DNA of 14,952 bases from positions 1 through 14,952 of the forward strand of contig CALUBX010000097.1 of NCBI GenBank assembly GCA_943914405.1, written 5' to 3'. Under the pieces are notes generated by a model that was not told the origin of the DNA, ran no database searches, and was given only the letters and a program-made list of their open reading frames with translations. Position numbers and translations under genes: made by a program. Each line of letters opens with the position of its first letter. The stretch's first letter is position 1. Source of the stretch: an uncultured Hyphomicrobiales bacterium (lineage in GTDB: Bacteria > Pseudomonadota > Alphaproteobacteria > Rhizobiales > Rhizobiaceae). Below are positions 13,368-14,952 of this stretch, piece after piece.

Positions 13368-14276
13368 ATGACCGCCATATCCGTCCAAGCCAAGCCTGCC
13401 GCCAGCACCTGGATCCTGCTCTTTACTCTCGGCCTTCTCTGGGGCGGCTCGTTCTTCTTCGGGCGCATTGCGGTTGCGGAACTGCCGCCTTTCACCCTCG
13501 TCTTTCTCCGCCTCTCGCTCGCGGCGCTCGCCCTTCACATCTACATGCGTGGCCGGATGGGCATCTACCCGCTCCTCAGCCAGCATTGGCGATCCTTTGC
13601 AGTCATGGGCCTGCTGAACAACGCCCTGCCCCATTCGCTGATCGTATTCGGCCAAACCCAGATCGGTGCGGGCCTTGCAGCTATTCTCAATGCCACGACG
13701 CCCATCTTCACCGTCCTCATCGCCGATCGCCTGACCCAGGACGAGAAGCTCAGCAGCGCCAAGATCGTCGGCTGCCTGTTGGGTCTCGCCGGCACGGCGG
13801 TGCTGATCGGCCCCAGTGTCGTCTCCGCGGCCTCGGCACCGCTCTGGGCGCTCGTGCTTCCGCTCGGCGCCGCTCTCTCCTATGGCTTTGCCGGCACCTA
13901 TGGAAAACGATTCCGCGGCATTCCCGCCCCTGTCACTGCCACCGGCCAACTCACCGCGTCATGTCTGATGGTTCTGCCGGTCATGCTGGTGACCGACCAG
14001 CCGTGGACGCTGGCGGTACCGTCGGCGCCCGTCATTGCCGCCGTTCTGGCTCTGGCGCTGCTTTCAACCGCTCTCGGCTATATCATCTATTTCCGGATCA
14101 TGTCGGCATCCGGCGCGACCTATGCATCGCTGGTCACCCTGCTGGTGCCACCGAGCGCCATCCTTCTCGGCGCCGTTTTCCTCGGGGAGCGCCTTGATCT
14201 GGCGGAGCTGGCAGGCATGGCGCTGATCGGGCTCGGCCTGCTCGTGCTGAACGGCATCCTGCGCCTCGGCAGGTGA
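13368..14276 (+). CDS. DMT superfamily transporter with two EamA domains
   Basis: A 302-residue inner-membrane permease with about ten transmembrane helices arranged as two EamA repeats (about residues 12-140 and 152-300). LLWGGSFFFGRIAV (residues about 22-35) is the typical first-helix signature, and GATYASLVTLLVPPSAILLG near the C terminus is the matching second-repeat signature. The family exports or imports amino acids, nucleosides, drugs or other small metabolites; nothing here reveals the substrate. The ATG at 13368 has GGGGA seven to eight bases upstream and gives a short cytosolic N terminus. In-frame ATG 13335 and TTG 13317 are alternatives. The gene follows the hairpin of the MltB-type gene and may be cotranscribed with it. 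Confidence 0.9.
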   Translation: MTAISVQAKPAASTWILLFTLGLLWGGSFFFGRIAVAELPPFTLVFLRLSLAALALHIYMRGRMGIYPLLSQHWRSFAVMGLLNNALPHSLIVFGQTQIGAGLAAILNATTPIFTVLIADRLTQDEKLSSAKIVGCLLGLAGTAVLIGPSVVSAASAPLWALVLPLGAALSYGFAGTYGKRFRGIPAPVTATGQLTASCLMVLPVMLVTDQPWTLAVPSAPVIAAVLALALLSTALGYIIYFRIMSASGATYASLVTLLVPPSAILLGAVFLGERLDLAELAGMALIGLGLLVLNGILRLGR

Positions 14277-14394
14277 GTCCCGGACTGGAATGCTTCTTTT
14301 GTCCACAGCTGGCGTTAATGTCTGTGACAGCCGTTAACCGGTCGCGCCATGTTTCGGATGGACGTCAAACGGCTTCCGGCGGCACGGATCTTCT

Positions 14395-14414
14395 TTAGAT
14401 TAGGTTAGTTTAGG
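14395..14414 (+). repeat. four tandem TTAGN pentamers
   Basis: TTAGA, TTAGG, TTAGT and TTAGG follow each other without a gap in the leader region upstream of the 25-residue peptide gene. The patch is AT-rich in GC-rich surroundings. It may belong to the promoter area of that gene or be a regulator site. The 248-base stretch 14277-14524 otherwise shows only a six-base hairpin (14446-14460, CGCTGC/GCAGCG, three-base loop). Confidence 0.45.
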
Positions 14415-14524
14415 CAAATCAGTTCATGCACAACTGCATCATCCGCGCTGCACCGCAGCGAGGATTCCGTTTGCAATTGTGACAAATGCGGCCACACTCC
14501 GACCGTCAACGCAAGGAGGCAGAC

Positions 14525-14602
14525 ATGGGACGTACCTATCCACTCAATGTCCTTGTAGTCGGTGCAGCGTTTGTTTTCGTGGTGACGATGCTCTTCATCT
14601 GA
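14525..14602 (+). CDS. 25-residue single-span membrane peptide
   Basis: A very short gene: ATG at 14525, then a polar head MGRTYPLN and a hydrophobic run VLVVGAAFVFVVTMLFI ending at the TGA. The run of about 17-19 apolar residues is long enough to cross the inner membrane once, with almost nothing after it. A consensus AAGGAGG sits six bases ahead of the ATG, one of the best ribosome-binding sites in the window. The frame stands alone between the transporter gene and metF, and a strong hairpin 53 bases downstream could end its transcript. I do not recognise a named family. Many such peptides modulate larger membrane proteins, but no function can be given here. Confidence 0.7.
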   Translation: MGRTYPLNVLVVGAAFVFVVTMLFI

Positions 14603-14655
14603 AGACAGAAAGGCAACCGCGGCTTCGCATCCACAGTGTTTGATCACGGCCTATC

Positions 14656-14691
14656 GAAGAGCGCATGCGTCAGGAGGAGCATGCGCTCTTC
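14656..14691. terminator. strong hairpin between the small peptide gene and metF, probably bidirectional terminator
   Basis: GAAGAGCGCATGC and GCATGCGCTCTTC form a perfect 13-base stem with a ten-base loop. It lies 53 bases after the peptide gene and five bases after the converging metF stop codon, so it can serve both strands. The T content after the stem is low on both sides, so a pure intrinsic mechanism is not certain. Confidence 0.7.
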
Positions 14692-14696
14692 TCGCT

Positions 14697-14952
14697 TCAG
14701 GCAGCCGCTCCGATACTTGCTCCACGGCCTTCCTGCCGGCCGAGCCTCTTCAGGACAGCCGACACCAGCGGCGCACGGTTCATCGTGTAGATGTGGAACT
14801 CCTCGATGCCGCGTCGCTTGAGGTCCGCGATTTGTTCGGCGGCTATGTCGGCTGCAACCTCCGCCCGCTCCTCAGGCTTGTCGTCCAGCCCCGCAAAGCG
14901 GTCATCGAGAAACGCAGGAACGGTCGAGCCGCACCGGCGGGCGAAACGCTTG
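14697..14952 (-). CDS. metF: methylenetetrahydrofolate reductase, C-terminal part (5' end beyond window)
   Basis: The last 84 residues and stop codon of a protein matching the C terminus of the MetF family, which reduces 5,10-methylenetetrahydrofolate to 5-methyltetrahydrofolate with a flavin, supplying the methyl group for methionine and hence SAM. Recognisable segments are KRFARRCGSTVPAFL, GLDDKPEERAEVAADIAAEQ and, most telling, GIEEFHIYTMNRAPL, which corresponds to the 'FHFYTLNRA' end of the barrel in the family. Roughly the first 70% of the gene, including the catalytic part, is outside the window. The product links loosely to the SAM-consuming btaAB genes upstream, but the gene is on the opposite strand and separated by a terminator. 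Confidence 0.88.
   Translation of the reverse strand, partial: KRFARRCGSTVPAFLDDRFAGLDDKPEERAEVAADIAAEQIADLKRRGIEEFHIYTMNRAPLVSAVLKRLGRQEGRGASIGAAA

Noticed and set aside
13229..14197. 322-codon plus-strand frame overlapping the transporter gene
   Set aside because: Its product is rich in Arg, His, Pro and Ser as expected of an out-of-frame read; the EamA frame explains the region.
14318..14398. 26-codon frame upstream of the small membrane peptide
   Set aside because: No ribosome-binding site and a polar, featureless product, unlike the peptide gene at 14525.
14681..14821. Plus-strand ATG with AGGAGG in the loop of the terminator hairpin, opening a frame into metF
   Set aside because: The frame is antisense to conserved metF sequence and its product is Arg-rich with no features; the purine run belongs to the hairpin loop.
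1..14952. Prophage or genomic island suggested by several lysozyme-like genes
   Set aside because: No integrase, holin, structural, portal or terminase genes, no att-like repeats and no shift in base composition; the enzymes have signal peptides or lipoboxes of cellular type.

Overview
The window looks like ordinary chromosome of an alphaproteobacterium of the order Hyphomicrobiales, most likely Rhizobiaceae (Rhizobium, Agrobacterium, Ensifer or Shinella type). The evidence is GC-rich DNA with strong codon bias, an alphaproteobacterial RNase P RNA, a diphosphate-dependent phosphofructokinase, and a btaA-btaB pair for betaine-lipid synthesis as known from Sinorhizobium. I see no transposase, integrase, tRNA, CRISPR array or phage structural gene.

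Layout. Positions 1-250 hold the 5' part of rnpB (minus strand; its 3' end lies outside the window). From 3895 down to 257, minus strand, come a TerB/J-domain co-chaperone, an AmpD-type amidase overlapping it by 4 bases, a secreted SLT-family lytic transglycosylase and a monomeric sarcosine oxidase-like flavoenzyme. A 396-base intergenic region then separates this block from plus-strand genes: diphosphate-fructose-6-phosphate phosphotransferase (4292), a LysE-like membrane protein (5560) and a lipoprotein lytic transglycosylase (6295). The last converges, with one spare base, on a minus-strand membrane-anchored serine hydrolase (7487-8842). Divergent from the hydrolase is btaA-btaB, followed on the plus strand by a GH25 lysozyme-like lipoprotein, an MltB-type transglycosylase with a peptidoglycan-binding tail, a DMT/EamA transporter and a 25-residue membrane peptide. 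The 3' end of metF (minus strand) closes the window.

How the genes relate. Two themes stand out. First, five enzymes predicted to cut peptidoglycan (two SLT, one MltB-type, one GH25, one AmpD-type) lie within about 12 kb without any phage context, interleaved with envelope and lipid genes. Second, btaAB should let the cell replace phospholipids with a phosphorus-free betaine lipid when phosphate is scarce. A Pho-box-like 7-4-7 direct repeat (8934-8951), placed just ahead of a possible -10 box (8960-8965), supports PhoB control. I found no clearly new multi-gene system. The items most worth a second look are the Pho-box candidate, the wall-enzyme cluster, the 25-residue membrane peptide and the diverged LysE-like protein next to the phosphofructokinase.
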